From: Amylostereum areolatum
Taxonomy: Eukaryota > Basidiomycota > Agaricomycetes > Russulales > Stereaceae
Length of the DNA: 64,000 nucleotides
Assembly: GCA_012932865.1 (NCBI GenBank)
Contig: SAXG01000003.1
Coordinates: 248,001-312,000, forward strand
Direction of reading: 5' to 3'
A program made the position numbers and the translations under genes. Positions within the stretch are counted from its first letter, which is position 1. The number at the start of each line of letters is the position of its first letter. The notes below the pieces were generated by a model. The model ran no database searches and was not told where the DNA came from. It saw nothing but the letters and a program-made list of their open reading frames with translations. Positions 34,401-45,000 of this stretch are shown here, in pieces.

Positions 34401-37400
34401 ATGCCGGCGTCATCTTCTACATCGTCGCGTTTGCCCGTCTGCTTTGCCCCAACTTCGACAAGGCATGGAAGGTTAACGAGCTTGCACAGCACACAGGCGA
34501 TAACGACTACTTCGTTGCTGTCGCAGGCGTCGTTTATGATTTGACCAATTTCATCAAACGACAACACAGCGATATTACGGGCGAGCCCAGTAACTCTGAA
34601 GATATCAGGGAAACTTTAGCCGGACAAGACTTGACGCCCTATTTTCCCCCTCCACTTACCCTTGGTTGCCCCAACCTCGTCACGGATGAGACGTTAACGT
34701 TGCAGTACCAGAATTTCACGGATGCCGAACCCACCGCAGTTCACACGTCCGGTTCACAAGCAACCGATACGAGCTCAAAGCTGCATGATGACGATTGGTA
34801 TACAGCGCGGTTTCTCACCACAATGAAGGAATATAAGAAGGGTCCCTTGGTGTATACGAAGAAGGAGCTGCAAAGTCAGGCCAATGATGACGATAACCCG
34901 AAGTATGTGCTCTTTTCGCAACTTATAATGTCCAAACTTAGTGATTGCCGCGTATAGAACCTGGGCCGTTTGGGACAGCAGAGTTTACGACTTAACGAAC
35001 TACTTCTACACCATCAGTCAAAATACCGGTAACACGGCGAAGTACACGTTCTTGGATTCGTCGATCACGAATGTATTCCAGCAGCAACCCGGAGACGACA
35101 TCACGAAACCGCTTAACAAAGCCCTCGCCGCCTTGGACTCGGACACCCGTGGCAAAAATCTGGAATGCCTGAACAATATGTTCTATGTTGGTCAAACTGA
35201 TTTCCGTGAGACACCCCGTTGTCAAGCGGCTAGTGTCGTCATTCTTGTGTTTTCGATCATCCTCACTGCATCCATCGGTGTAAAATGTGGCTAATATCGT
35301 CCTCTGTTCGCTATCCGTGCTGATTTCTCTGTTAGTCTTGGCCTCGCTTCAGCTCAATGGCAAGCGCAACCCAGAATTGCAAGACAAGTTCGTCATCTGC
35401 CAGGTCCCTTGCTACACTGAAGGTGAAGACTCTTTGCGGCGTACCATCGACTCGCTTTCGGCTCTCACCTATGATGACAAACGGAAACTCATCTTTATCA
35501 TCTGTGATGGAAACATCATCGGAAGCGGTAACGATCGCACTACTCCTCGTATCGTCCTGGACATCCTCGGCGTCGATCCTAAGCTGGACCCCGAGCCTCT
35601 CCTTTTCAAGTCGATCGGCGAAGGCTCTAAGCAGCTTAACTATGGCAAGGTTTACTCTGGTCTCTACGAATTCGAAGGCCATGTTGTCCCGTGCGTTCTG
35701 CTTTGTCCTACGCTCGTTATTCGATGCTGACCTGCCAAACAGGTACATGGTCATTGTCAAAGTCGGCAAGCCCACCGAGCGCTCGAAACCTGGCAACCGT
35801 GGAAAACGTGACAGTCAAGTTTTGGTCATGAACTACCTGAATCACGTTCACTTCGACAGCCCAATGTCACCGCTGGAGCTGGAAATCTATCACCAGATGC
35901 GTAATGTCATTGGCATAGATCCCAGCTTTCTACGAGTACATCTTCACGGTCGATGCTGATACTGTATGCCATTGTTTTTCTTTCAATTCGTCCAACTCAT
36001 TCTTTTGCAGACTGTTCGCGAGGACTCCCTGAACCGGCTTGTCGCGTCGGCAGCGGATGATCAGAGGATCATCGGTATCTGTGGAGAAACGCGCCTAGAG
36101 AACGAGGAAGGGTCTTGGTGGACGATGATTCAAGTAAGACTCTTGCGTCAGTCTCTCTATTCACATCTCATTTCCTTCCAGGTCTACGAGTACTACATCA
36201 GTCACCACATGTCCAAGGCCTTCGAGAGTTTGTTCGGATCGGTTACGTGCTTGCCTGGATGTTTCTCCCTCTACCGAATTCGCACTGCCGACAAGGGCCG
36301 CCCGATCATCATCTCTAATCGCGTTATCGACGAATACTCGGAGCCGTTAGGTCGACACTCTCACAAAAAGAACTTAGTTTTCCTTGGGTGAAGATCGTTT
36401 CTTGACAACCCTACTCATGAAGCATTTCCCGACATTCAAGACCAAGTTTACTCCGGACGCTCAAGCTCGGACGGTCGCTCCGGAATCAGTATCGCGTTCC
36501 TACTGTCCCAGCGTCGTCGTTGGATTAACTCGACCGTCCATAACTTGTGCGAGCTGATGTTATTGTCAGAGTTGTGCGGGTTCTGCTGTTTCTCGATGCG
36601 CTTTCTTCGTCTTTATCGATTTGTTGGGCACGGTGGTACGTTTATTTCCTCGCACGACTTATGCGGATGCTCATGGAAAGTATCTGTAGATTCTTCCCTC
36701 CACCGTCGTCTACGTAAGGCTCATCCTTTGCGTACAGTGTAAATGGTCGCTAACTCTCGTATCAGCTCGTTTATTTGATCGTTGTTGTCGCCACGAATAA
36801 TGCGCCTTTCCCGACCATCTCTATCATTCTCATTGCGGCCGTATATGGTTTACAAGTTAGTACTCCGATACTACGCCTCTTAGCTTGTATACTGATGATC
36901 ACGACAGGCACTTATCTTCATTATTAAACGCGAGTTCATGCTCGTCGGTTGGATGGTGGTTTACATCCTTTCGTACGTTACGCTCTTTAGATGTTCATTC
37001 ACAACGCTGATGATCTCCCTATAGGTATCCCGTGTACAGTTTCCTGCTTCCAGTATACTCGTTCTGGTGCATGGACGACTTCGGTTGGGGTAACACTCGT
37101 CTCGTCATCGGCGAAGGTAGCAGCAAGAAGGTCATCATGAACGAGGACGAAAAATTCGACGAGTCAATGATTCCGCTTAGGAAGTTCAGCGGTCTGTGTC
37201 GTTTCTTGTCTGATCATTTACAAGGGAACTCACTTCCGGATTACAGAGTATGAAGCTGAAGCATGGGAGACGGGCTCACAGCATACCGGAGTCACACATC
37301 ATACTGGGTACAGCAAACCTCAATCCCAGTCTCGCCCTGGTGCATCTCGTCCTGGATCACCACCCAGCTTCCTCAACCCGTCACAATCTGGGGATTACTA

Positions 37401-38080
37401 CCGCGATACGAATGCCATGCAGACGGGATCCGCGCTTCGTAGCCAGCCTTCTCAGGGCAATCTATCTATGCACAATGGCCAAACCGGCATGTCACAATAC
37501 GGTGGCGGAATTCCTCCTCTCCCCTTCATGCCGTCGTACGGAGCTGGATACGCTGGTTCTGCGGCTGGGTCAGAGTTTGGAGGCATGGGAACAATGCCTA
37601 TGCCACAGCAGCATACCGGCAGTATGTATGGGATGATGCCTGGCGGGCAACAAAACACCATGATGACCGGCTTCAATCCTTTCGCTGGTGGAATGCCAAG
37701 CAGTGGTATGTCAATATCTGGAGGATCGATCGCTGGCGGAGTCGCACCTTCGGGATCGCCTTTCGCGAACCCCCAACAGCGTCCAATGTCGACGTTCTCG
37801 TTCGCGACATCGGTGAACCCGTTCGCAGGACCGAGTATGAATCCGGATCCTACGGATGATGACTTGGTGCAGGCGCTTCGCAATTACCTGAGCACTCAGG
37901 ATTTGATGACTGTTACGAAGAAGTGAGTAGCCCATCTGTTGTTCTTGATGCATATTCATCTAACGTTCAATTTACAGAACTGCTCGTGAGGCTATCATGG
38001 CGCGTTTCCCGAAGGCGGACCTGACGCCTCGGAAGGCGTTCTTGAACGAGTCAATTGATACGATCCTGTCTGAGTCTTAG
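31426..38080 (+). CDS. Chitin synthase with N-terminal myosin-like motor domain (class V type)
   Basis: This large membrane enzyme polymerises N-acetylglucosamine from UDP-GlcNAc for the cell wall. Domains in order: myosin-like motor (about 31.4-33.9 kb) with P-loop GITGSGKS, switch I-like [10 protein letters not shown], and a switch II-like LDQPGFQ; a disordered linker; two TM helices ([38 protein letters not shown]); a cytochrome b5-like segment ([14 protein letters not shown]); chitin synthase catalytic part ([74 protein letters not shown]); further TM helices; and a C-terminal DEK-C-like module ([21 protein letters not shown], then [13 protein letters not shown]). Between about 35930 and 36605 at least seven single-base indels break the frame, while the first 4.3 kb and the 3' end are clean. 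One, near 36352/36362, compensates itself. With corrections the catalytic residues are all present. About 14 introns. Confidence 0.93.
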
Positions 38081-38559
38081 ACGGCGCACTGCATACCTGC
38101 ACTTATCCCTCAATCATGTACCATTACGCTTAGCATCCCGTGTCTTGTCTGCTATCTCAATACTTACCGTACGGCCTTGGACAGTGTCCCCCTCGAACGC
38201 TCTTGTTCTGAGTATTATAATCATGCCACTCCCGCTTCCCCTTGCCGTTCTTTGACCTTTGGACTCTACTATCATGGACTCGTACAGTTTTACATACACT
38301 TCTCATAGGTTCCTGTGCATGGACTAAGGATAATTTTACCGTATTTGTTTGTGACGAAGAAACCTAGGAAGGGACGAGAACACAAAGAACGAACCGTAGA
38401 AGCTGCGGTAGGCGGTCCGTGTACACGAGCGCCTATGTGAGTAGTTAGTAGCGCAATCATAGGCTGCGCTATGTAAGTACGCTTGAGTCTCCGAGTCGGA
38501 CTCCGACCAGGTTTCCTCCAAAGTCCCTCTTCGTACTTCCTTGCACTTGCCCTTCCATT
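38081..38559. other. Intergenic, 479 bp
   Basis: This holds the 3' region of the chitin synthase gene and the promoter of the next + gene. No feature was recognised. Confidence 0.45.
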
Positions 38560-39824
38560 ATGCCTGGCCCAGCAATATACGTCGTCGCAGCCCTTGGCAC
38601 TGTTGTTGCCTTGGCCGCATTCAAGGAGGTGTGTGTGCCCTCCCACCCCCGTCAGGCGTCCGTTACTCAATAGATGTTGGTAGTTTATCTTCGACCCTCA
38701 TCTTCGCCCCAAACTTGAAGCTTGGCAAGAGACTCTGAGGGAACAGCGCAGGCAGAAAATACGTCGTCGGAACGGATTAAATGCACCATTTCCTGTCCCC
38801 AATGACGAGGACTCGTCGTCCTCATCTGAAGACGACGCCCCCTTATCACCTTCGCTCGGTACTGGCTCAGGATATTCTGAACCTCCGATCCCGCTCGATG
38901 ATATTGTGTCTCGGGGCGTAAACGAGTGGCGGAGTAGCATAGAAACTGGCAGGGACCCTTCTGGGATGCGACGCAGAGGACATCCATCGAGCTCGGACAG
39001 AACCGTACGGCCCAACTATATGGACCAGGCGAGTGATTTTTACCCCATCTTCTATTTCCCTCTAACTGTTCATTCAGAACGACTCTACTTCGCTGTCGAC
39101 TCCTACATTGCGACCCATCTTAGATGTTGAACGCCCTAGCGCACCATTCAGTCGAACGAACTTCCCTCCAGAACCCACCTCTCCTACCTCGACCCTGAAC
39201 AGCGACTTCTTGTCTGATAGCGCGTTCTCCTCACCACGATCCCATGAATATCTTCTTGACGCCGGAATACCCATCGCTGCATTCTCCGTGCATTCGCCCG
39301 ACATCCCTACGTTCGAAGCGCCAGTTACCGTACCCACCCCTATCTCTCGCATCCCAGGCGCATTCACAGAAAGTCCTGGCACTACCCACCCGTCTACTCC
39401 TGATACCGATTTCCCTGCAACGTCCGCCTTCGCTACCGCCGACGACTACTTCACCGCGGGCGTCGCCTCCGAGTCGACGACGCCCTCGGCGGGGCGCTCC
39501 CGCGCCTCGTCGCCTGATTTCGTCGTGCGCCCGGCGGACGAGTCCCCACAGCCCATGTCGCCATTCCTGGACATGCGGGTGCCGGATACGCGTACGCCTA
39601 GCCCACTCGTGCTCGATGAGTTCCTCTCCCCGTCTGCGACGGTGGAAGACCTGCCTTCGGACGTCGAATTTGGCAGCTCAAGCAGCGACGATGAGATGTA
39701 CTCGCTTCCCTCGCATGTGCCGAGTGGGATGGATAGCGACTCTATGCCCGACGACGAGTTCGATACCGTGTCGGAAGCATCGAGCTGGGCTGGCATCGAC
39801 GGTTTCGCTGATGCTCGTCGTTGA
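38560..39824 (+). CDS. Small membrane-anchored acidic, Ser/Pro-rich fungal protein (unknown function)
   Basis: Exon 1 (MPGPAIYVVAALGTVVALAAFKE) is a single N-terminal TM helix. Exon 2 begins FIFDPHLRPKLEAWQETL and a basic stretch EQRRQKIRRRN, so the rest is predicted to be cytosolic (positive-inside). A Ser/Asp/Glu-rich cluster (EDSSSSSEDD) resembles casein kinase 2 sites. After the intron at 39029-39077 (GC-AG type, CAG then gcgagt) the protein is Pro/Ser/Thr-rich with repeated acidic-Ser patches (FGSSSSDDEMY) and ends WAGIDGFADARR. No enzyme domain is seen. The PHLRPKLE segment after a membrane anchor is the most conserved-looking part. Its position next to the chitin synthase may be coincidence. 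Confidence 0.75.
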
Positions 39825-40240
39825 CGCTCTGTACGATTTTTCGTTAGGTTTCTTTCCGATTCCGTTGATTTGTGATTGTACATATATCTGCATCTCCCTT
39901 GTTTTTCTTGTCGTTCATGTTGTGCCATACTGTACTGTGTATATCTTTGCGATACCTGCCGTCTTACCCACACACGCATGGACTATCGTTGTATCCTTGG
40001 TTGCGTTCCTCATTGAGTGCTACTAGAAGCTGTCTTTATTCTGAGGCCCTGCACATGACCGAATACCATTCACGATTCACCACGTCGGTTGCTTGGGCGT
40101 GAAGGTTGTGACTAAAGAATCGCAGACTTTCCCGGCCTTGCAAATGAAGGTGCAACGATTTGGAAGCATCACATATACGAGCAGGCAAGTGGTGTAAGAA
40201 TTTATATCGCAATAAGAACACGGCAGATGTAGGGAACAGG
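39825..40240. other. Convergent intergenic region, 416 bp
   Basis: This holds the 3' ends of the membrane-protein gene (+) and uL2m (-). It is T-rich on + near 39840-39900. No feature was recognised. Confidence 0.45.
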
Positions 40241-41447
40241 CTAATTTGCGCGCGATTCCTTTCCGCGCGGCCTCTCCCGCACCACCATCTTGTTGCTGTT
40301 CTTCGGGCCCTTGGGACCAGGCTTACGCGTGCGCTTGCCCTTGGTTTGCCAACCCCAAATGGACACGGGATGCTTGTTGGATTTTGATTTCCCGCGACCA
40401 CCACCATGGGGATGGTCGTTGCTAAATCGCAACCGTCAGAACCGAGTTGGGTGCAGAGAAACATGCGACGTACGCGTTCATAGCCACACCGCGAACGTGA
40501 GGCCTCCGTCCAAGCCAGCGAGCACGACCTGCCTTGCCCAAATTTCTGCCCTTCCACAATGGATTGCTGACCTTGCCGATAGTGGCACAGCATTCTTGCA
40601 ACACCTTGCGCACCTCACCGCTCTGGAGACGGACCTGAGTGTATCTGCCGACGTCGTCGTGTGCGATGACTTGGCCCCAGGATCCAGCGGCGCGGACGAG
40701 AATACCACGACCCTCCGGTGAAAGGGCGATGGCGTGAATGACGGTGCCGGTAGGAATGAGGCGGAGAGGAAGAACGTTGCCGGGTTTGATAGTACGGGCA
40801 CGCAGGACACCCAACGTCAGCGCGGCGTCTCCGAACTTCTGCTCGCCCTCTTTGACAGCCGCTTTCCCGCGCGTACGTTGCGAGTCAACGTATCCCGGAA
40901 CGAGACCGTCAGGAATGCCCTGTCGGAAGCTCTCCACGACGGCACCGGCACGCAGGCCCTCGGGCGCGAGGATGTAGCTCCACTTCTTCGAGCCTTCCAC
41001 GTTCGGATTCTGGTTCTTGAGAAGGGCGATATGGGCGGAACGGTTGGGATCGTACTCGATGCGGACAACATCATGCGGACCCGGTTCGAGACGGACGAAG
41101 TCAACGAGACGGATGCGACGGCGGTGACCGCCGCCGCGGGAGCGTACGGTTATACGGCCATGGGAGTTGCGACCTCCGTTCTTGCGAAGAGGAACGGTGA
41201 GAAGGCGGAGGGGACGGCCTTCGTAAAGGTGGTCGTTGATGGGCCGACGAAGGTGACGGATGCCGGGGGAGACGGGTTTATAGGTTTTGAAGAATACGGA
41301 GGTGCGGGCGAAGGCAGCGTTGACTTCTGTCGGTTTCTGCTCTGCTTCTGTCGCAAAGCGTCGAAGAAGAGAGGGGGCGAGTTTAGAGGACGAAGGTTGT
41401 TGAAGGCATGAGCGAAGAAGGCTGGCACCGCCTCGAACGAAGGACAT
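40241..41447 (-). CDS. RML2: Mitochondrial large-subunit ribosomal protein uL2m
   Basis: This is the mitochondrial homologue of bacterial L2, next to the peptidyl-transferase centre. The ATG at 41447 ([15 protein letters not shown]) gives a basic, Ser/Leu-rich presequence ([11 protein letters not shown]); an in-frame ATG at 41549 is less likely. Conserved L2 segments: [126 protein letters not shown] single intron (about 40432-40484) joins this to [15 protein letters not shown], the universally conserved C-terminal loop with the His needed in bacterial L2. The protein ends in a very basic tail ([21 protein letters not shown] is the last part). The gene is divergent to the MARVEL gene across the palindrome. 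Confidence 0.95.
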
Positions 41448-42183
41448 GCTCTTCGCTGTCGTCGACGCTCTAACACGAAAAAGTCCGCCAGGCGTTGGCC
41501 AGGCGCCAGCGAGCTCGGCCAGTCGCGCGTATGCGATCACGTGATTCAAGCGCCCTCCAACTTCCCAAGTCTTCCGGCCATTGTAACTAAGTCTACAGAT
41601 CCAATACGATCTATTTGTAATGTCTATTAGCTCGAAAGGAAGTCAATCAAAACGTGTCGTGTGGAATGTGTATTCGACGGGAAAAAACACATTAGACACG
41701 TGATGTTTCGGACCGCTTACGACCGCCTTGAAATGACTTATTTGCGATAGGACTTATCGCGAAGCAAATCGAACTGATACTTCTCGTTTCGGTAGGGATC
41801 AAATGTAATATTTTGAACCTGTGTTCTCCAAGATAAAACACATTAGAAATCTGTTCCTCAGGAACTCATGAACGGCTGAACTCAAGCCTTGTGCACCTGT
41901 GTGGGGATATGGTGATCCCTTGCCTGTATCAACCCTCAAGTGCACAAGGCTTGAGTTCAGCCGTTCATGAGTTCCTGAGGAACAGATTTCTAATGTGTTT
42001 TATCTTGGAGAACACAGGTTCAAAATATTACATTTGATCCCTACCGAAACAAGAAGTATCAGTTCGATTTGCTTCGTGCGTCTTGCTTGCGTGCCCCACA
42101 CGAGGCCTACACGTTCTTGTCCTCACTCTCAGTCTCTCTCCACGAACCCTCACGACACCCCAAGAGCTTCCTCAAACACTGTG
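41448..42183. promoter_or_regulatory. Divergent intergenic region uL2m / MARVEL, 736 bp, with a palindrome
   Basis: This region between two divergent start codons is dominated by the 137-bp inverted repeat listed separately. The right arm ends 107 bp before the MARVEL ATG, and the left arm starts 312 bp from the uL2m ATG. The flank at 41580-41760 is AT-rich and holds a short hairpin (gcgata ... tatcgc, 41744-41760). Confidence 0.6.
41760..42076. repeat. 137-bp near-perfect inverted repeat with 43-bp spacer
   Basis: The left arm 41760-41896 and the right arm 41940-42076 are reverse complements at 136 of 137 positions; the one mismatch is C at 41785 against 42051. The spacer is 41897-41939. 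The arms start with CGAAGCAAATCGAAC and end in the self-complementary GTGCAC next to the spacer. No open reading frame or target-site duplication was identified. It could be a non-autonomous element, a recent inverted duplication or an assembly fold-back. Confidence 0.97.
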
Positions 42184-43344
42184 ATGACCCGCCTGTTCAG
42201 AAAGCTTCGCATAGGCGGCTATGGTACGTCTCCAGCTCCATGGACCGATAATCGCTCATCGCCCTCCCTCAGTCGCTATATTCGTGTTATCTGCCGTCGT
42301 GCTTAGCATATCTGCCTTTCTCGCTAGCCAGTTCCTGCCCAACATCCACCGTCAGTGACTCCGTTCTCCAATCATCGCACGCGTGGTCTCGATCTCATCG
42401 TTTTCGACCTCAGATGACTTCACCATTTTTGCGCTGATTCCCCCCTCCTGGACCATATTCGTGTATATTATTTTGTACGTTCCTATCACATCTGTTGTCT
42501 CTGTCTCCGTTGACCAAGTCGTATAAGGCTACTCACATCCACGCCTCGTGTCGAAGCGTTCTTCCTGTTCGTAACCGGCACCCTCTGGTTGAGTGAGTCT
42601 CTGCCATCTACACCCATCGGTCATCCGGCTGAGTACTCCGTCATAATAGTCATGGGTGCCTGGTCGGCGTAAGTGATCCACATATCCTATGCATCTACCA
42701 TGACCTCATCGAACCTCATCTCGTCCAGGAGTACACTTGGTTCGACAAAATGCGAGTCGTTCGGAGATGCGACAACCCCTACAACATCTGGGACTAGTCT
42801 GTTTCATTCTATCTACCTGTACGTGCTGCTCTTACGGGCTCTTCACAGTGTCCGCCCGCACGTACTGTGACATGTCCAAGGTCCAAGAAGCCTTCGCATG
42901 GGCACTGCTGGTTCTCCGTCAGTCTCTCAACCCAGTTCCTACGCTCGATTTCCTGCTCACAATGTCGTAGACGTCTTGTTCCTGTTCTTCGTTATTTCTT
43001 TGTCCAGCCGCTCGGTGGCCATGGGTCGTCGTCGCATCTGGAAAGAAAATATCAACGATCTACCTTGGTACGGACAAGCCCCCAGTATGTCTGGCTATGC
43101 GGAGGCATCCTATCCAGGCTATCCGGCAGGGTATCAACCCCAGTATTATGCCGGACAAGCCTATACAGGTCAAACGGCCTATACGAACCAGACGTACCCG
43201 GGTTACGCTGGCATGCCCCAGCCTCAAATGTCAGCATATGGCGGCAACGTTGTACAGCAACAGCCGGGTTATGCCACAGTAATACACCCAGGTTCCAATG
43301 GACATCCTACGCACGTTGAACAGGTCCCCTCCGGCATGGTTTGA
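42184..43344 (+). CDS. MARVEL-type four-TM membrane protein with Tyr/Pro/Gly-rich tail
   Basis: Spliced exons give MTRLFRKLRIGGYVAIF, VLSAVVLSISAFLASQFLP (TM1), FTIFALIPPSWTIFVYIILL (TM2), TPRVEAFFLFVTGTLWLIMGAWSA (TM3), an extracellular loop with paired Cys (STLGSTKC ... SARTYCDMSKVQEAF), and AWALLVLHVLFLFFVISLSS (TM4). This matches the fungal MARVEL pattern, including QEAFAW after a CxxM loop. The intron near 42798-42848 starts inside GGGACTA and restores the loop frame. A cytosolic tail of about 100 residues is rich in Tyr, Pro, Gly and Gln (YPGYPAGYQPQYY, TYPGYAGMPQPQM), resembling low-complexity tails of vesicle proteins. A role in membrane apposition or trafficking is inferred from the family. 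Seven introns; no frame break. Confidence 0.82.
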
Positions 43345-43531
43345 CGACGTCACAACTGGAATAATTCTCCGCGTAACATACGCGTATGCTTCTTCGCCAG
43401 CGGTATCCCATGATCAAGTTGTACTTCTTTCTGTTACACGTCTTTTGGTATGCTGTCAAAAGTACTTCGCCCAGAAGAATGGTTGTAGTGTGTGTACCAG
43501 GTATATAAAATGACAATGTGTTGATCAAGAT

Positions 43532-44697
43532 TCATACCATCCCGCTCCCTCTTCGCGAGGGTGCTCTGCCAAGCTTACCCGACTTCATTTTCTGAGCTTC
43601 TCCCACGAGCTCTGCGATGAGTTTGTTGTACATATCCGAATCTTGTTGTAGCGCATCTTTTGTTTGCAACAAGTGCGTGAGCAACGCAGAAGTATTGCCC
43701 GTCTCCGTCCGTAGTTCGGCTAGATGTCGGTTCAACACAGGTAATGGCAACAATGACAGCTGGTCTGAAAGAGTCCTAAGTGTCAGGCGGCCACTTGACG
43801 TGGTAGGAAGACACGCACCATGTGTAGGCGCAAGAAGTCCACTGATCTTCATCTCGTCTAGCTGGGGTTTAGGTCCCAAAGACAGCTGCGCCGCTGCACC
43901 TCCTCGAGTTCTCGCCGCCGACGCAGGTGACCCCGCTCGAGATCCATGCAATGAAGAAGTACCTCCATTTACGTGTGCCGAGCGTGCACCTGGTGGTGCG
44001 GACATCGGACGGGTGGTTATTTGAAGGGCAGGGAGTGGTTTCCCGTTGGCATGAGGTAAAACTTCATCAAGGTTCACAGGGATGCCTAACGTGATGAGAT
44101 GTTGACGTCGGATGCGCGTGCGCGTCCAGTTCGGCGGGTGAGCGGGCGGTGGTGAGGACGCGAAGAGTGTTTGATATAGGATGCGGCTAGACGTACATGA
44201 GGGATGAGACAATGGGTAGCGCCACGGTAACGAGACGCACCATACCTCTCCGGCGTTATCAGCAGTTGGTTCAAACCACCGACCTCACGGATGTCATCGT
44301 CCGTGAAGGCCTGCGAGGGATCGTCGTGCATCCACAGAGGTCCAAGAATCTCTTCAATCTGCTCTTCTAGCTCCTCGAACGGTGGTGGGGGATCCAGCCG
44401 CAATGGCCCCCAGGCTCCTGACGACGACGGCCCCGCCATGTGCGCCTGATCCTCGAATCCCGCATCGTCCGCGAATCCTCCCCCGTCGTCTCCCTCCCCG
44501 AAGTCCCCAAAATCTCCAAAATCATCGTCATCTGCTGATGCGACTGGTTCTAAGGAGGGCTCGCCAAAGTCATCGAATGGGTCGTCTTCTGCGGGGATGA
44601 GAGATGGAAACGCAGCGGGAGGTGGTGATACTACAAAGGCGGACGGGGTAGCGTTGTCTGTCGCCCAGACGGATCCGAATGTGAAGTCGTCCTCCAT
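43532..44697 (-). CDS. LAA2-like AP-1/clathrin accessory protein
   Basis: ATG 44697 (MEDDFTFGSVW) opens an acidic N-terminus with repeated adaptor-binding-type motifs: DDPFDDFGEP, DDDFGDFGDFGEG. A conserved middle follows: PFEELEEQIEEILGPLW, then across two introns LNQLLITPE, ILYQTLFASSPPP, PNWTRTRIRRQHLITLGIPVNLDEVLP. The C-terminus after the intron near 43765-43818 is helical: DQLSLLPLPVLNRHLAEL, ALLTHLLQTKDALQQDSDMYNKLI. The layout fits the fungal LAA2/YBL010C family, where DF-type motifs recruit the AP-1 adaptor with Laa1 at the trans-Golgi. I assign the family from memory of the motif set, so treat it as probable. The gene is divergent to RPA190. Confidence 0.72.
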
Positions 44698-45000
44698 TTG
44701 CACGCCGACTATTAGTGAGTATAATGCACCGTTGCAGAAGAGCGCTTGTAAGGACGGATGAGGTTGTAGTGGAGTCTCAGAGAAGCGCGCGGAGGGATTG
44801 GCTGAAGATCACGTGGTCACAGATTTTACGCGACAGACGGTGTGCTCGTTCTCCCTTGGCTCCCTCCTCCATCCCACTCAACCTTTCCTTGCTCACTTCT
44901 CACGCGTTGCTTCGAAGCTGGAAATCTCTGTGGTCTGACCTGTTTCTTTTGGGAACCACAACAGCACGCATCCGGTCGCTATTGGTCTTTTACGCTCGCT
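44698..45000. promoter_or_regulatory. Bidirectional promoter interval, LAA2-like / RPA190, 303 bp
   Basis: This interval between two divergent starts contains GGATGAG at 44755-44761 (similar to the PAC core GATGAG of ribosome-biogenesis promoters) and a CACGTG site near 44810. Neither is proven functional. Confidence 0.4.

Noticed and set aside
36488..36510. 23-nt intron (gtatcg ... cccag) before QRRRW
   Set aside because: Its ends look canonical, but 23 nt is too short to splice, and it would remove the conserved LLSQ residues.
42780..42850. Frame break in the MARVEL gene
   Set aside because: An intron starting at gtctgt (about 42798) restores the frame exactly (SGT joins MSARTYC).
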